DNA from: Oscheius tipulae
Lineage: Eukaryota; Nematoda; Chromadorea; Rhabditida; Rhabditidae
DNA length: 64,000 bases
Reading direction: 5' to 3'
Assembly (NCBI GenBank): GCA_037178975.1
Contig: JASJZH010000004.1
Location: forward strand, 6,572,001 to 6,636,000
Shown: positions 43,814 through 55,274 of the stretch, one piece after another
How the letters are laid out: each line of letters starts with the position of its first letter
Numbering within the stretch: the stretch's first letter is position 1
Notes under the pieces: generated by a model
What the model was told of the DNA's origin: nothing
Seen by the model: only the letters and a program-made list of their open reading frames with translations
Databases searched by the model: none
Translations under genes and position numbers: made by a program

Positions 43814-46800
43814 ATTACCTGAAGTTACAAAGCTTGTGTACATTTCAATAGAAGTGTAGTTAAGTTAGAGATGTTGCCGTTTCCGATGGCATAATCGAAT
43901 CAATCAGACGTTTGTGGTAAAAAAGGAAGGGCTAATCCCTGTACTTTACAAAGTGTGACGTAGAGATACTGAGACAAAAGAAAGAAAAAGACAGAATTGT
44001 TAGAGCGGAATCTGCAAAAATGAAGGAAAAAGATGTGCTAGATGTTTTCGGACCAGCCTCACTAGCTAAAGGATAAGCCTGGGTACACAACTTTGACAAA
44101 ATGAATTACTGATGTCAACAGGATTCAGTTAGATTAGTAGATTATTGAAGGAAGGTGGGAGGATAGGTAACAAAATGTTGGGTTGAAGAAGAATCAGAGG
44201 CAGAGTTATCTGCACTTTGGGAACGTTACTACAGTACATAATAGCTTTAGGTTTCGGTACTGGAGGAAATTCGATTTGTAGGTCTCAATCGTCGATTATG
44301 GAATGTATGTTACAGAATACTTCAACAGACTGCAAAAGAACGGTGGTATTGCGTGAAGGTCGATTCCTAATTGTTAACTGTAGGCTTCAAACCTGCAAGA
44401 TATATGGATGAAATGAGGACAAGTACACTGTTTTGATATGAAATGGACCCGTAACGAAAGCTAAAAACAGTCTCTGAGTCAGTTTCAGTCCCAGCAAATC
44501 TCGTTCGAAACATTATGTTAGAATAGGGAGGATGAACAACGAGCCATTGGAATAACAAATGACTCAACTGGTTGTCGTGGTCTATTCTTCTAGTTACTTT
44601 AGAAACTATCCAAATAAAAAAAGAGCGCCTGAACAGCTTTGGAACGGATTTGGGAAAATTTTGAGACGAGAAAGAGAGACTGAGAGAGTGAGATGAATAC
44701 CGGAAGACAGAGATCTGCAGCACCAACATGATCTCTGCATACAATTTGTCTCTCCCCACTTTCCAGTCACAACAAGGAAATTGTCACATCAAAAAAGTCG
44801 ATAGGAAAACTGAATGATTTCTTTTCACGAAAACGTTCAGCAATCTATACGTTGGTCGCAGTGAGTCCAGAAAAACAAAAAGAAAAAGGGACAGACTCAA
44901 AGATGAATCAGAGGCGTCGTTTAAACAAAACGTGTCCTCACATATTTATAGGTTGGTGTAAGGGTGTGAGAAAATTGTGCATACGATGTCTGGGAAAGAC
45001 TAAGATTGGTTCGGAATAGGAGATAGATTGGAAGGTCAAAGTTGGGCGCGTTATATTAGACGTCATCATAGAAGCGGCGTTAGGAATGGCTTATGGATAT
45101 CTGTTGGAAGTATTCACAAATGCCTGAGATGACAGTCCGAAGCGCACAAAGTTTTTTTTTGGAGAGGCGCGCTCAGGAACTTTGTGAGATATTGGAGCTT
45201 CTCACTCATTTTCACAAAAGTACTAGTAATTTGCCTTTGTCACCGGCATCAACCTATGTTTTTGCCCACATAGACCATGTTCGACAAACTCTGACAAAGA
45301 AAAATCTGGTTAGTAAGGACGGATTAGACTAATTGGTCACGCACGTATGCAAAGAGCTTCACGTCACAAATTATGCTCTTTTGATCCCCAGAGAGCTGAA
45401 TAGAGCGTAATAAAGCTATTGAAGCGCGAATTTGTAAATGATACAGGTCAGCGATTATCCCCGCCTGCCTTATTCGCTTCTAAAATTCTTACCATGGGAG
45501 AGAGACGTGTGGTCGCAAGAGACCAACCGGGTCAGGAGACGGTAATTGAAATTGGTCAAAATAGCAAAGGACATAGTACAAATGGGTCCGATTTATAAAG
45601 AGCGCCTAACAACGCGAGTATGAACTGGGATCTTAGATCTGGTTTTTCGTATTGAGCTTGCACAAAATGGACAGAAAGTGCAAGACAGCATGGCTTACCC
45701 AGCAAGGGCTGGTTAGTATGATATAGATGACTCTAATCTGAATTGAGGAGGAGAGAGAAGAAGCTAAAGCTCAATTGAAAGGGATTACAGACAAGGTAAG
45801 AGAAACAGTTATTCCAGACAAAGACTACAGTGTTATTGGCGCGAGAAGTATTTTATCTCTTAGACCGCTCAAGTTCAGCTAACTCGGTCCTTTTTAAGCA
45901 GCTCTCTATCAGTTTTTCTCGTCTGAACACGACACGACAGTGTTCATCAGCGGGATGGCGCCGAGTCCGCCTGGAGACTCGGGTGTGGTCGTCGCACAAA
46001 AGAGCACAAAAAAGCGTTCAAACAAACAAGGGAAACCGTATTGACGATGAACATGGATTCATGGAGAAGCTGTCAGAAAGACTCCCAGATTTGCATCTAT
46101 TTCAGATGGCGCGCACTTTTCGAATCCAAGCAAGAAAATCTGTAAATTATCCTCTTCAATCTCTGGGATCTCTGTACTGGCTTCCTTTGCCTCTTCTACC
46201 CGTTCAGAATCAAAATATTCCAACAGTTTCAATTGAGCTCAAGAATTGCGTGACGCAATCAACCAAGAGACCATAAGATTAGCCTGGAACCAGTCTAATG
46301 TCGACAAAACGGGGCTAGTAGCCATGAAAAGGTCACTGCAGTCACTTCCTTTACACCTTTTGAACAGACTTGATTCAAAAGATGAACTGGCGTCGAACAG
46401 TGAAGCAACAAATCAAACTCGAAGTTGCTACAAACACTTCTACAAACACTTCAAAACAAGTTTCTCACATACTTGTCAGTAATGGAAGCGGGATCTTTCA
46501 TACTGAAACACGAACAGAAACTGGGATGTTTACCCAAAATCTCTGAGTCACACCTCCTCCAATTTAGCTCCCAAACGTGCATTTAGTCTGGTTTTATATT
46601 TCATCTCTTTCCCAGGGGCGTCATCCCGGCTAAGCGTTTCTTTTCTGTGATTTGTAGAGAGAGTTTATCAGAATCCTCAAAACTCGTATTATAGTGTTCT
46701 CCGACCACTGCTTCCTACGTGTGTAGAATAGCACCTGTTCATCCGTTTTCTGCGACATTTCTGACCGCCAGTTTGCTTCCGCACGCTCCTTCCAGATAGC

Positions 46801-46986
46801 TTTAATTGCATTTTATGCAAATTCTTTGTGACGCGTGTGACGAATCCTTGACCAATCGGTCGGTCAAGTCTTCACCCTTCGCGTGGCATCTGTCTCTCTT
46901 CGACTCGGCCTGAACAAACAACACCTGCAAAGCCTTTCACGCACCTCTCCGCGCAAGCGTCCGTGTCAAATTTTGGAGAGATTCAG
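43814..46986. other. 3.2 kb gene-poor region
   Basis: No recognisable gene on either strand. The plus-strand stretch 45150-45332 is somewhat protein-like (QSFFLERRAQELCEILELLT; ASTYVFAHIDHVRQTL) but has no family or splice partners. The 148-codon plus-strand frame at 45830-46276 and the minus-strand frame at 44759-44367 have no coding character that I can support. The right end should contain the promoter of the receptor at 46987. Confidence 0.4.
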
Positions 46987-48146
46987 ATGAACTGCACTCT
47001 GGGAGACCCGTTTGTTCATAATACCTCCTTCAAGGTGATCGTCACTGTCCAAGCTCTGTTGAGTACCTTTGCTCTGGTGTTCAATCCATTTGTGCTCAAG
47101 ACTATATACTGCAAGATGTATTTTCATCGAAACATCCGAGTGAGCTGTTATTCTTGTTCAATGGACAACATTTTCAGATGTTACTCGGCCTGGGAGTGAT
47201 AGTCAACATTGTCCATTCATTTTTCTACGTTATTATACAGGTGAATTCCTTTAAACCGGTAAAAAGGAGTTCAGGGAACACACTCCTATTTAATGATAAC
47301 TGCCGTGTCTGGCTGCGATCTGATGGTCCCTCCAGTATTCTGCAACTCTCTCCGGATACCTGCCTGGCTCTCGATGATGTGCTACACGGCCGTAAACAAT
47401 GCAATGGTCTTTGAAAGGTTGATCGCGACGATCAGGGTCAAAACTTACGAAGATATCTCGACCGTGTTCGGAATTGTCCTTTGCTTATTTTCGGTACTTT
47501 ACTCCTTTTCGTTCAAAGATCTTATTCAGTTTTCCGGAGCTCTGCTCTTCGGTTTTCTTATAATGGGACGAATGACTACCGAATACGTTCCCTACTGTTC
47601 CCTGATCAATTCCGGGAATGCTCGTCAGATCACCTGGTCAGCTCTGGTCGGAATGGTGGCAGAATCCCTTGTCTTTTTGTCCTTCATCACCTTGTTTCAC
47701 GTAAACAAATGGATGGAAAAGCAGTAATTCTTTCTATTTTTTTCGTAGAAGATTTATTTCAGTCATGGCTATAACGTCAAGGTTCGCTTCCAAGTACGAG
47801 AGAATCTGGCCGTCTGTCGAACTCTCGCTCCCTGGATGAGCTTCCATTTTGCCGTGGTGATATTTATGCTAGCATCGACTTATATCATTCCGGTGATGGT
47901 CCATTTTGATGTCTATGTAATGGAGGCCAGAACTCTGTTGGCAGCTTGCTACGTGAGTCTTTGATTTGTTCATAAACTCTTCTTTTTCAGTTAATGCCTC
48001 TGTTCTGCGTAGTCAATCCTCTCGCCCTGAGAGCAATCTACAAAAGAGAACAAATCAGACGACGGAAAGGCATCAAAAATATTTCGAGGCCCATCACTTC
48101 CGAAGAACATTATCTTGTTTACACAGCTGGATGGGATAAAAAGTAA
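46987..48146 (+). CDS. Sra-superfamily seven-transmembrane chemoreceptor, tandem copy 1
   Basis: ATG 46987 directly follows an ATTCAG. The protein begins MNCTLGDPFVHNTSFKVIVT and stops at TAA 48144-48146. Segments: ALLSTFALVFNPFVLKTIY (TM1), MLLGLGVIVNIVHSFFYVII, GCDLMVPPVFCNSLRIP (extracellular Cys), FERLIATIRVKTYEDISTVF (motif after TM3), QITWSALVGMVAESLVFLSF, VKVRFQVRENLAVCRTLAPW (third intracellular loop), and the end TSEEHYLVYTAGWDKK. The ERLIAT, RFQxRENxxxxRTL and E-x-Y-x(5-6)-W motifs place it in the Sra superfamily. A close tandem paralog lies at 48963. Confidence 0.83.
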
Positions 48147-48962
48147 ATAAACAGTTGACTTGGTCGATAACGGTTCAATTGAATCTGAAAGGAGAGGCAA
48201 GAAGACCTCCGTGAGTAAAGTTCGTGTATCCAGGTAGTCTCGAGTGTTGATAAACAGAAAAAAGGATAGGATGTGTCTCGGCAAACAGATCAGCGATGAG
48301 GGAACACAACTTGTGTAGTAGATTAGAGTCAAGACAATGAACTGTCTGATAACTCCAGAATACTGTCCACTCTGCCCGGTCTCAACCCACGTACTGGTGT
48401 CCGGTCTCCGTCGGTCGACCACGCTGAATTATATATCAGACTAAATAGATTGTTACTCGCGTACCGGCTCAAGCCTTTTTGTAATATTTAAGCTGAGTTT
48501 CGTGAACTCTTGCTGTATTCTATACTGTAGCCCCCTCTACGATTGTTTGTTTATAGATGTTAAACTAGAATGAGTTTGAGAACACAGGAACTCTTTCCAC
48601 GCTACCGTTCTCACGGATCCCCGCAGAAGGCGGAAGTTCCTCAATAAACACATCTTTCAGTGCGTCGGCTCTCTCTCTATGGAAATAATTAGACCTAGCT
48701 AGAGTGTGGAAAAATGACTAACAGACTACAGAAAAGGAACAACTCCAGACATCAGCTCATTTCTCCTCGATGGGGAAGTCTCCTGGGATTCCGGTTCATT
48801 TCCATTTAAATGAGACCCTGAGGTCACTTCGGTAGTCGTCGCTCTTTTGGAGCGGGACACTTCGATTCAAGACCTCATCAAAAAGCTATTCTTGTCATTT
48901 TCCGCCCGATATCACACGATCCGCTTTCCTTTTATCAACGCCTGCTCAACCAGACTTTGCAG
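48147..48962. other. Intergenic region between the two tandem receptors
   Basis: An AATAAA overlaps the end of copy 1 at about 48146. No further feature recognised. Confidence 0.35.
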
Positions 48963-50363
48963 ATGAACTGTAGTGGAGGAGAGACGTTTATGAGCAACAC
49001 ACCTTTCAAACTTGTGGTTCTACACCAAGCTCTCCTAAGCATCTTGGCTACTGTTATTAATCCATTCGTACTCAAAACAATCTACAGTCATATGTACTTT
49101 CATCGAAATATTAGGGCAGGTGTTTTTCGATCATGCGAAGACAATTTATGAGGTTTAGATGCTTCTTGGTCTCGGACTGATAGCCAATATGGTTCATTCT
49201 ATATTCTACGCCATTTTGCAGGTAGGTATACTAATTCCCACGCTTCAACTGACTTCTTTCTATCTGGCTATAAAGAACGAGCAGAAAGATATTTGGGAAT
49301 ATTTGATTCCTGTATAGAACAGAAGCGTAGTTTGAACAAGTGATTTTCAAAGACTTTCAACTAAATGATATTCCCACACCAGATTCTCATTAGTGAGAGT
49401 GGTTGTGAATACAGGGGGACTCCTGGAATGGAGGAAGTTATACCGATTCCTGAAAAAAGATCAAAGACAGAAGATCATTTCCAGGGGACCCATTCTTACT
49501 TGATGTTCACTGCCTCAAATGGCTGTGAAGTCTTGGTATCTCCTACATTCTGCAATGTCCTACGAATTCCACCCTATTGGGCCATTATGTGTTTCGGAGT
49601 GATTGTCAATGTAATGGTCATCGAACGACTCTTAGCGACGATCAAGTTAAAAACCTACGAAGATATATCTTCAGTATTGGGTGTCTCCCTTTGTGCTGCT
49701 TCGGTTTGTCAAATGTTTTAACACAACCAGGAAAGTATTCAGGTATTTGCGGGTGTATTCATCGGCACATTCACTGCTAAAGGACCGGTAGCTAAGGAAT
49801 ACGTACCTTACTGTACCCTTCTCAACGCAGATAACGCGCGAGACATAAGTTGGTGGGCTGTTTTAGCCACAGTAGTCGAGCTGTCACTCGTGGCATTATT
49901 CGTCGGAGTTATTCATTACAACAAGAGAATGGAAAAGAAGTCAGTTCTCTTGAAAATTGTTACTCATCTCTCATTTCAGCTTACGGTACAACGTAAAGAT
50001 ACGATACCAAATCCGGGAGAACCTGGCAGTGTGTCGAACCCTGACATATTGGCTGTCGTTCTACTTTGCGACTCTGGTTTTCATGAGCGCATCGACTGTC
50101 ACCATTCCGAGAATGCTAAACTACGAGGTGGAAAGTATGTACGCGAGGACCATTCTAGCAGCCAACAATGTGAGCATCTCATTTTATACAAAGTACTCTA
50201 ATGATTTCAGATAATGCCCTTGTTCTGCGTCATCAGTCCCATCGCTCTAAAGATGATCTATCGACGAGAGCAGTCAAAAAGAAGGACGGGGATCAAAGTA
50301 ATGTCAAAGGCTGTCACGACGGAACAATACCATTTGGCATACACTGCTGGATGGAATAAATAG
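48963..50363 (+). CDS. Sra-superfamily seven-transmembrane chemoreceptor, tandem copy 2
   Basis: ATG 48963 (MNCSGGETFMSNTPFKLVVL), stop TAG 50361-50363. It shares block order with copy 1: LLSILATVINPFVLKTIYSH, MLLGLGLIANMVHSIFYAIL, GCEVLVSPTFCNVLRIPPYW, IERLLATIKLKTYEDISSVL, LKIRYQIRENLAVCRTLTYW, and the C-terminus AVTTEQYHLAYTAGWNK. The intron after FYAILQ is enlarged to about 280 nt compared with about 55 nt in copy 1. An AATAAA hexamer runs straight into the TAG stop. The 3' end lies 29 nt from the stop of the opposing Srv-type gene. It appears intact. Confidence 0.84.
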
Positions 50364-50392
50364 TTTATTTTGTAAAAACATTGCTTCAAAGT

Positions 50393-51462
50393 CTACGAAT
50401 GAGAGTTCACACTGAGAACTGCCGGCTTTCTGATAATGGGAGCGAAGAGTCGCCGTCGAAGTTCCCCGTTGCAACACAGAAGAATGATGGGTGAGCTGAG
50501 ACTGACCACATCACAAGACGGCAGAATCAGCAGAGCTCCCCAAGTGTACCAAGTTGTTCCAGGGTAGATGATAAGAAACTTAAAATGTCAGTGCTCGAAT
50601 GGCAAGGTTACCGTTGATAGGGTACATAGAGCTTCTCCGAGGAAACTTACAAGATTGTGAGCAGCCAGCCGCAGTTCGTCTTTGCCTCCGCGAATCTTCA
50701 AGACAACTTTTCGTTGCTGAAATCGAAAAGACTGGGGTTCAGCAGTTATTTTACGTATGTGACTTTGAAAAGTACACAAAGATTGAGACAAAAGTTAAGC
50801 AGAAATGATCCACAACAGATGTTAAAAGTTATTTTCGCCTGGACGGTGTTCGGTTCGATCAAAAAACCGGTGTAGAACTCATAGAGCTCTGTTGTTTTGT
50901 TTTGTAGGTACATAGCTGGCTGAAACAGATTCTCCGACATGAATATCAGGGGATAGAACAGTGAAACGATCAGATTCGGCACGAGAAGCACTTTCCAAAT
51001 CTGAATAAAAGACTCCAAAGTAGAAACTTCAGATACTCTGTTGTGTCTCATCGGTATAAAAACAGCTGTGAAACGATTGAGTGCCATAGCCACAGCCATT
51101 CCGTACTGGACACAGCCATAATACCGACAACCCATGTAGATCAATCGCGCTGGCCACGAACCACTGATGTAATCGAATAAAGGAGCCATCATGCAAGTGA
51201 GACATGTGTGTGCTGGAAGACGGAGTGCCAAAACAGAGTTCCAGTAGGTCACAAAGTTCTGAAACCTGATACCTTTTCCAAGAAAGAGACTTACCACAAC
51301 TGAAGACACAATATATATTTTGTAGTAGGAAGACGAAAAGACTTTCGAGTTCTTCAGAATTAAAAAGATTGTCGCGACGTACAAAAATGAAGCGATAATT
51401 GCTACTGCAAGAGATCCATGGAAGTAAAAATCGGTGGTTATCGTTTGTGGAACAAGGCGCAT
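50393..51462 (-). CDS. Srv/Srg-type seven-transmembrane chemoreceptor
   Basis: ATG 51462 (MRLVPQTITTDFYFHG), stop TAG 50395-50393. Segments: LAVAIIASFLYVATIFLILK (TM1), YYKIYIVSSVVVSLFLG, GMAVAMALNRFTAVFIPMRH (the LNRxTA-xP motif after TM3), IWKVLLVPNLIVSLFYPLIF, ITFNICCGSFLLNFCLNLCV, then a C-terminal exon with SCDVVSLSSPIILLCCNGEL and RRRLFAPIIRK. The NRFTAVFxP motif and spacing fit class V/gamma serpentine receptors, with Srv more likely. It converges on the Sra-superfamily gene: only 29 nt separate the two stop codons, so their 3' UTRs must overlap. Confidence 0.78.
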
Positions 51463-52015
51463 GGTAGTCTCTGCAATTGGATGAAATCTTTGAACCGCCC
51501 GAGAAAAAAATGGTTTATGCAACAGAACATCGAGTGCAGAATAGGTATTTGTCAATCTAACAGGTGCTTTCGAGAGTTGTCATGTCGTACATAACTTTGA
51601 TTAGTAACACAGAAAGCAAATGTCAGTGGAAAAAAAGGAAGAGTCAGAGATTCCGAGAAAGATCAAGAGATTACTCTAAAAGTGTCCAAACAGTGCTAGT
51701 GACTAAAGAGATCCATAAAACTTTGAGACAGCAGCTTCTCGAGAACCAAAGTGTGAGTATAGTGAGAAGATAGATTTTATATTTCAGTAATTATCGTTTT
51801 CCAACTGTCCTAGCCTGTAATTTCCCTCTGTTCGAAAATAGTCCAATTCAAATTGAGCCCTTCCGCCTACTCTTTTGCTCTTTTGTAAAGCTCACTAACC
51901 GAAAAAAAAATTGATATTCTTTGGTGGGTTCACATCCCTTTCACACAGCTCAAAGCACTTAGTATACCCAGAAGTACGCAATCTTGGTCTCATTAGTCTA
52001 GAAGAACTGTTTATG
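51463..52015. other. Intergenic region
   Basis: No gene recognised; includes the upstream flank of the Srv-type receptor and the 3' flank of the Str-type receptor. Confidence 0.35.
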
Positions 52016-53504
52016 TTAGGTCACATGCGTGACGCGTGCACTCGACACAACGTTCAAATGAACAATTCTTCGAAGTGAAAACTTTTTCAGGATGAATTGA
52101 CGATATTTTCTCATAAAGACTAGAAGAACAATGGAATTGAAGAGCGGGAAAAGACTGTTGAAAAAGTTGTTCAGGTTTAGCAAATGGTCATCCATTGACT
52201 TGCCGAGGATCATGCAAAAAGTGTAGGTGACGTATGGCCAGTAGAGGAAGAAGACGGGGATCGTGCTCTGAAGCCTTTGTAGTTTTGGTTACTTTAGATC
52301 TTGCCTGACAAACGAGTAGCTGAAACATTTGTTTGTTAAGTCGTCTGGTGTTTTCACTGATCACCGCCGTTTTGATTCTCCCCACTATCCTGAGGCTACA
52401 GAAGACCACGATGCAAATTGTGATTGCTGCCTCGGCTAGGATGTTGTACAGCAAATAGACCATAATCCCCGTATGGTCTTTCTAAACACTCTTATTCTCA
52501 AAACATCTCTTCATACAGTCATGTTGACAGCCATGAACTCCTTTCCAGTCAGATCTACGTTATAGAATGCCTTTGCCTCCTCCGCGATTATAGTGTAGAC
52601 TTCTATGTTGGGGCGGAAGGCCAGCATTATGAAGACTTGGTCAGCTACCATAAGTTCAACGATCAGAAAGATTTTGACTCCGAATAGCAATTTTTGATGA
52701 AGAGGCCGATCTCTGAATGAGTCAGCTATCAAGAGAAGCCTCTCGAGTCAGGTTGGACTTTCGTATCGGGTATGGTGTCATAAGATAGCCCTTGGGATGA
52801 GCACTACGGGACATATTTCCAAAATCGCTGACGACCCCTCTACTTGAAGATAGACAAAAATCAAACTGAAAAACAGAAACCGGAGCGCGCGCTTTTATTG
52901 CGGAGACGCTAGGGGAGCATAAACTTCAACGCGTCATATCTTCAAGTAGGGGGGTCGTCAACGATTTTGAAAATATGTCCCGTAGTGCTCATCTCAAGGG
53001 CTATCTAATGACACCATACCCGATACGAAAGTCCAACGTGTCTCTCGAGAGGCTTCTCTTGTAAGACTTGAAAGAAACTTACACACAGAGGATGGAATAT
53101 CTGTAGAGGAAGCAGCATACAAATAAGAGAACAATGAAGGCACAAATTGAGACATACAGTTGGACCAGATGGAAATTGCCAAAGTATAATGGGGTAGCTG
53201 GGAGAAGACCCATTGTTCCATCGATTATGATGACTGCCTGGAAGTTGATTGGTAGAAACATTTGTCTCTTTGTTCGTTTGAAACGTACCGGTAGATGTGT
53301 GAGGAAGATCAATGAATATGCTAGTCCACTGATGATAAAAGCAAAAATGTAGTACTTATAGAATCCCAGAGCTTTACTTGAAATACAAACGAATGCGTAG
53401 AGAAGAAGGCCATTGAGTATGACTACAGCTATTGATTGAAAGACAAAAAGCTTGAAACAACCTGAAGAGACGGAGACAATGAGACAGCCCCACTGGAACA
53501 ACAT
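52016..53504 (-). CDS. Str-superfamily (Str/Srh/Srj-like) seven-transmembrane chemoreceptor
   Basis: ATG 53504, stop TAA 52018-52016. Segments: FQSIAVVILNGLLLYAFVCI (TM1), YYIFAFIISGLAYSLIFL, HLVQLYVSICAFIVLLFVCC (TM3), RDRPLHQKLLFGVKIFLIVE, VYLLYNILAEAAITICIVVF (TM5), then the hallmark NTRRLNKQMFQLLVCQ before TM6, IPVFFLYWPYVTYTFCMIL, and TM7 with NSLFPLFNSIVLLVFMRKYR. This TRxLHxQLxxxLxxQ and P-x-x-N-x-x-V-x-x-x-x-x-x-YR pattern is typical of the Str superfamily. One intron (about 52713-53083) is enlarged by a palindromic MITE-like element; all frames join correctly across it. Likely functional. Confidence 0.8.
52730..53061. repeat. Palindromic MITE-like element inside an intron
   Basis: Two arms of about 123 nt (52730-52852 and 52938-53061) are inverted copies with a few mismatches and a 2-nt indel. 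Both start with CAAGAGAAGCCTCTCGAG-like sequence at the outer end and read TTGGACTTTCGTATCGGGTA inward. The spacer is about 85 nt. No coding capacity. It lies wholly within an intron of the Str-type gene. Confidence 0.85.
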
Positions 53505-53675
53505 CAGCCTGTGTAAATGTAGATTACGCGAATCTCTGAAGTACAGCTCTCACGCCTTGTTGACTACGAAAGATTATAGCGGGAAAGTTCACATTTTAAT
53601 CAACTGGATTCAAGGATCTAACAAGAGGTACTGTTTATTTGTTCTGTTGAAAAGAGATTCCGTCAGAGGAAGAGA

Positions 53676-54070
53676 TCATATTAATACTGGTTGAGAAACA
53701 TTAGACTTGAAGCCGAAGAGTCTTCGGATGCAGAGGCGGAATTTATCCATAAAAATTAGCAGAACAATGGCATTCGCGAGTGGAAAGAGACAGTTGAAAA
53801 TATTTCGGATAATCATATTTAACTCGCTCATCGAGAGATGGTTGATGACATACAGGCAAACGTGACCCACGGCCACTACAGGAGGAAGACCGAGACCGTG
53901 CTCTCTCCGAGAGCTTTGTTCGACAGCTTGGTGTAGGCGTACAACAGTAGCAGCTTTAGAAGAACTGAACGATATCACTAATGAAAAGTAAGACAGCTTA
54001 CTAGAACATAAATGATCACGGCCCATTGGGAGAGCATCGAAACGACTAAGCGTTTGTTCAGCTTATGTCC
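53676..54070 (-). pseudogene. Str-superfamily receptor pseudogene (C-terminal part)
   Basis: The minus strand keeps LNKRLVVSMLSQWAVIIYVL, TKLSNKALGESTVSVFLL with a TAG where the intact paralog has Tyr, then WPWVTFAC. After a frameshift it reads LSMSELNMIIRNIFNCLFPL and ANAIVLLIFMDKFRLCIRR to a stop at 53676. The order matches helices 5-7 of the neighbouring intact Str gene. The N-terminal half is missing. In-frame stop, frameshift and truncation make it a pseudogene. Confidence 0.7.
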
Positions 54071-55274
54071 TCAGATCATAGACTACAGTTAGGTGAACTG
54101 GAAATCAAGGGAGTGAAATCGGATTAGACTTTGAATGGAAACATGAGTAATTTTGTCATTGAGGAAGTTGGTTCGTGAAGATTGTCATCGTGTGAAAGTG
54201 GAAAAAAACAGAAAGAGATAATGTGCTACTGGGAAGAAAGAGTCAGGCTTCCGCTGTTAGGTTGTGAACTCGGACGCATCTGTACTTCTTGTCTGAACGA
54301 CAAGCAACTTTCTATGACGAGGAGTACTGTCTGAGATTGCTCGCCCTCTCTTATAATTTCTGAAGAGAGAAAATTACGCTACATTCTGGTACATTTGACT
54401 GCCGCCATGCTCAGCTAAAACTGCAGAAATTCGGGATCCTCGATCATACTCTTAAGTACAATTATTGGACCGAAGCTTTTTTGAAAGCAAGTTTGGATTT
54501 TCTTTTTGCAAAACATAGTATCACCAGCCGGCTTTGTCGCCTGGTTGGCGATTTTATTGAGCATCGAGTCGTTCATTATTAAGAAACTCTCCAAACAGCA
54601 AAAGCAATAACTATATTTTTACAATCAAAACAGTAACTTGTCCTTTGGGGGGCCCATTTCGTTACCCTTTGAATCCACTTCCTAGTTTTTGAACCGATTT
54701 CCGACATTACTAACCCACTTCTATTGGCTTCAGACAGACACACACATACAGACAGATAGACAGAGACGCAAGGACAATTTAAAATAGAGATATTAGCTTG
54801 AATTGTCTTGACAGAAAAAGTCCACAAACATCGTCAAGTGTTAACCCAGATTAGAGTTGACTTGTGTCGCAGACGGACGCCTATTGCAAATGGTAAAGGT
54901 AGGATAATTATCGCTCTCGACTGTCTTGTCGAAATTTGTCACAAAATCAGAAACAATTCAAGGTCACTTGCCCGCTTGTGCCCCGCCTTTGCTGTTGTAG
55001 TCTACCAATGCTCCTCCCGTCGCCTTCTGCCCTTCTACTCTTCTACATTGTCAGGTCAGGTGTTTGCTACTTTTTTCCCAGAACTTTTGCAACTCTTTCG
55101 CATCAACTCTCAGTTACCTTTCTCTATTCACCTTGACTAGTATCTGGAGTAGTCCCGAGTAACCCAGATCTGAGAACTTCAGTCTCCGCATCGGGCTGCT
55201 GCTCGGAGTGATTGTTGATGAAAAAAAGACAGTTCAACCTGGGTACTTTATTTGGTTTCAAAGAAGTAATTGCT
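54071..55274. other. Intergenic region with repeats
   Basis: Contains a CAGACAGACACACACATACAGACAGATAG-type simple tract (about 54732-54770) and copy 2 of a dispersed repeat (54913-55085). No gene recognised. Confidence 0.45.
54913..55085. repeat. Dispersed repeat, copy 2
   Basis: Homologous in order and sequence to 20096-20268 (shared CTTGTCGAAA, ACAATTCAAG, CACTTGC, CCGTCGCCTTCT, CCCTTCTAC, TCAGGTCAGGTGTTTGCTA), same orientation. Diverged, with small indels, so an old repeat family. Confidence 0.6.

Noticed and set aside
45830-46276. 148-codon plus-strand open frame
   Set aside because: No recognisable domain, low-complexity residue mix, no splice partners and no conserved neighbour; length alone is not enough in a window this large.
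46963-46986. Upstream start of the Sra-superfamily copy 1 at a GTG
   Set aside because: Nematode nuclear genes start at ATG; the ATG at 46987 matches the start of the tandem paralog (MNC...).
51463-51555. Longer N-terminus for the Srv-type receptor starting at TTG 51555
   Set aside because: TTG is not a plausible start here; the first ATG of the frame (51462) sits directly before the first membrane helix.
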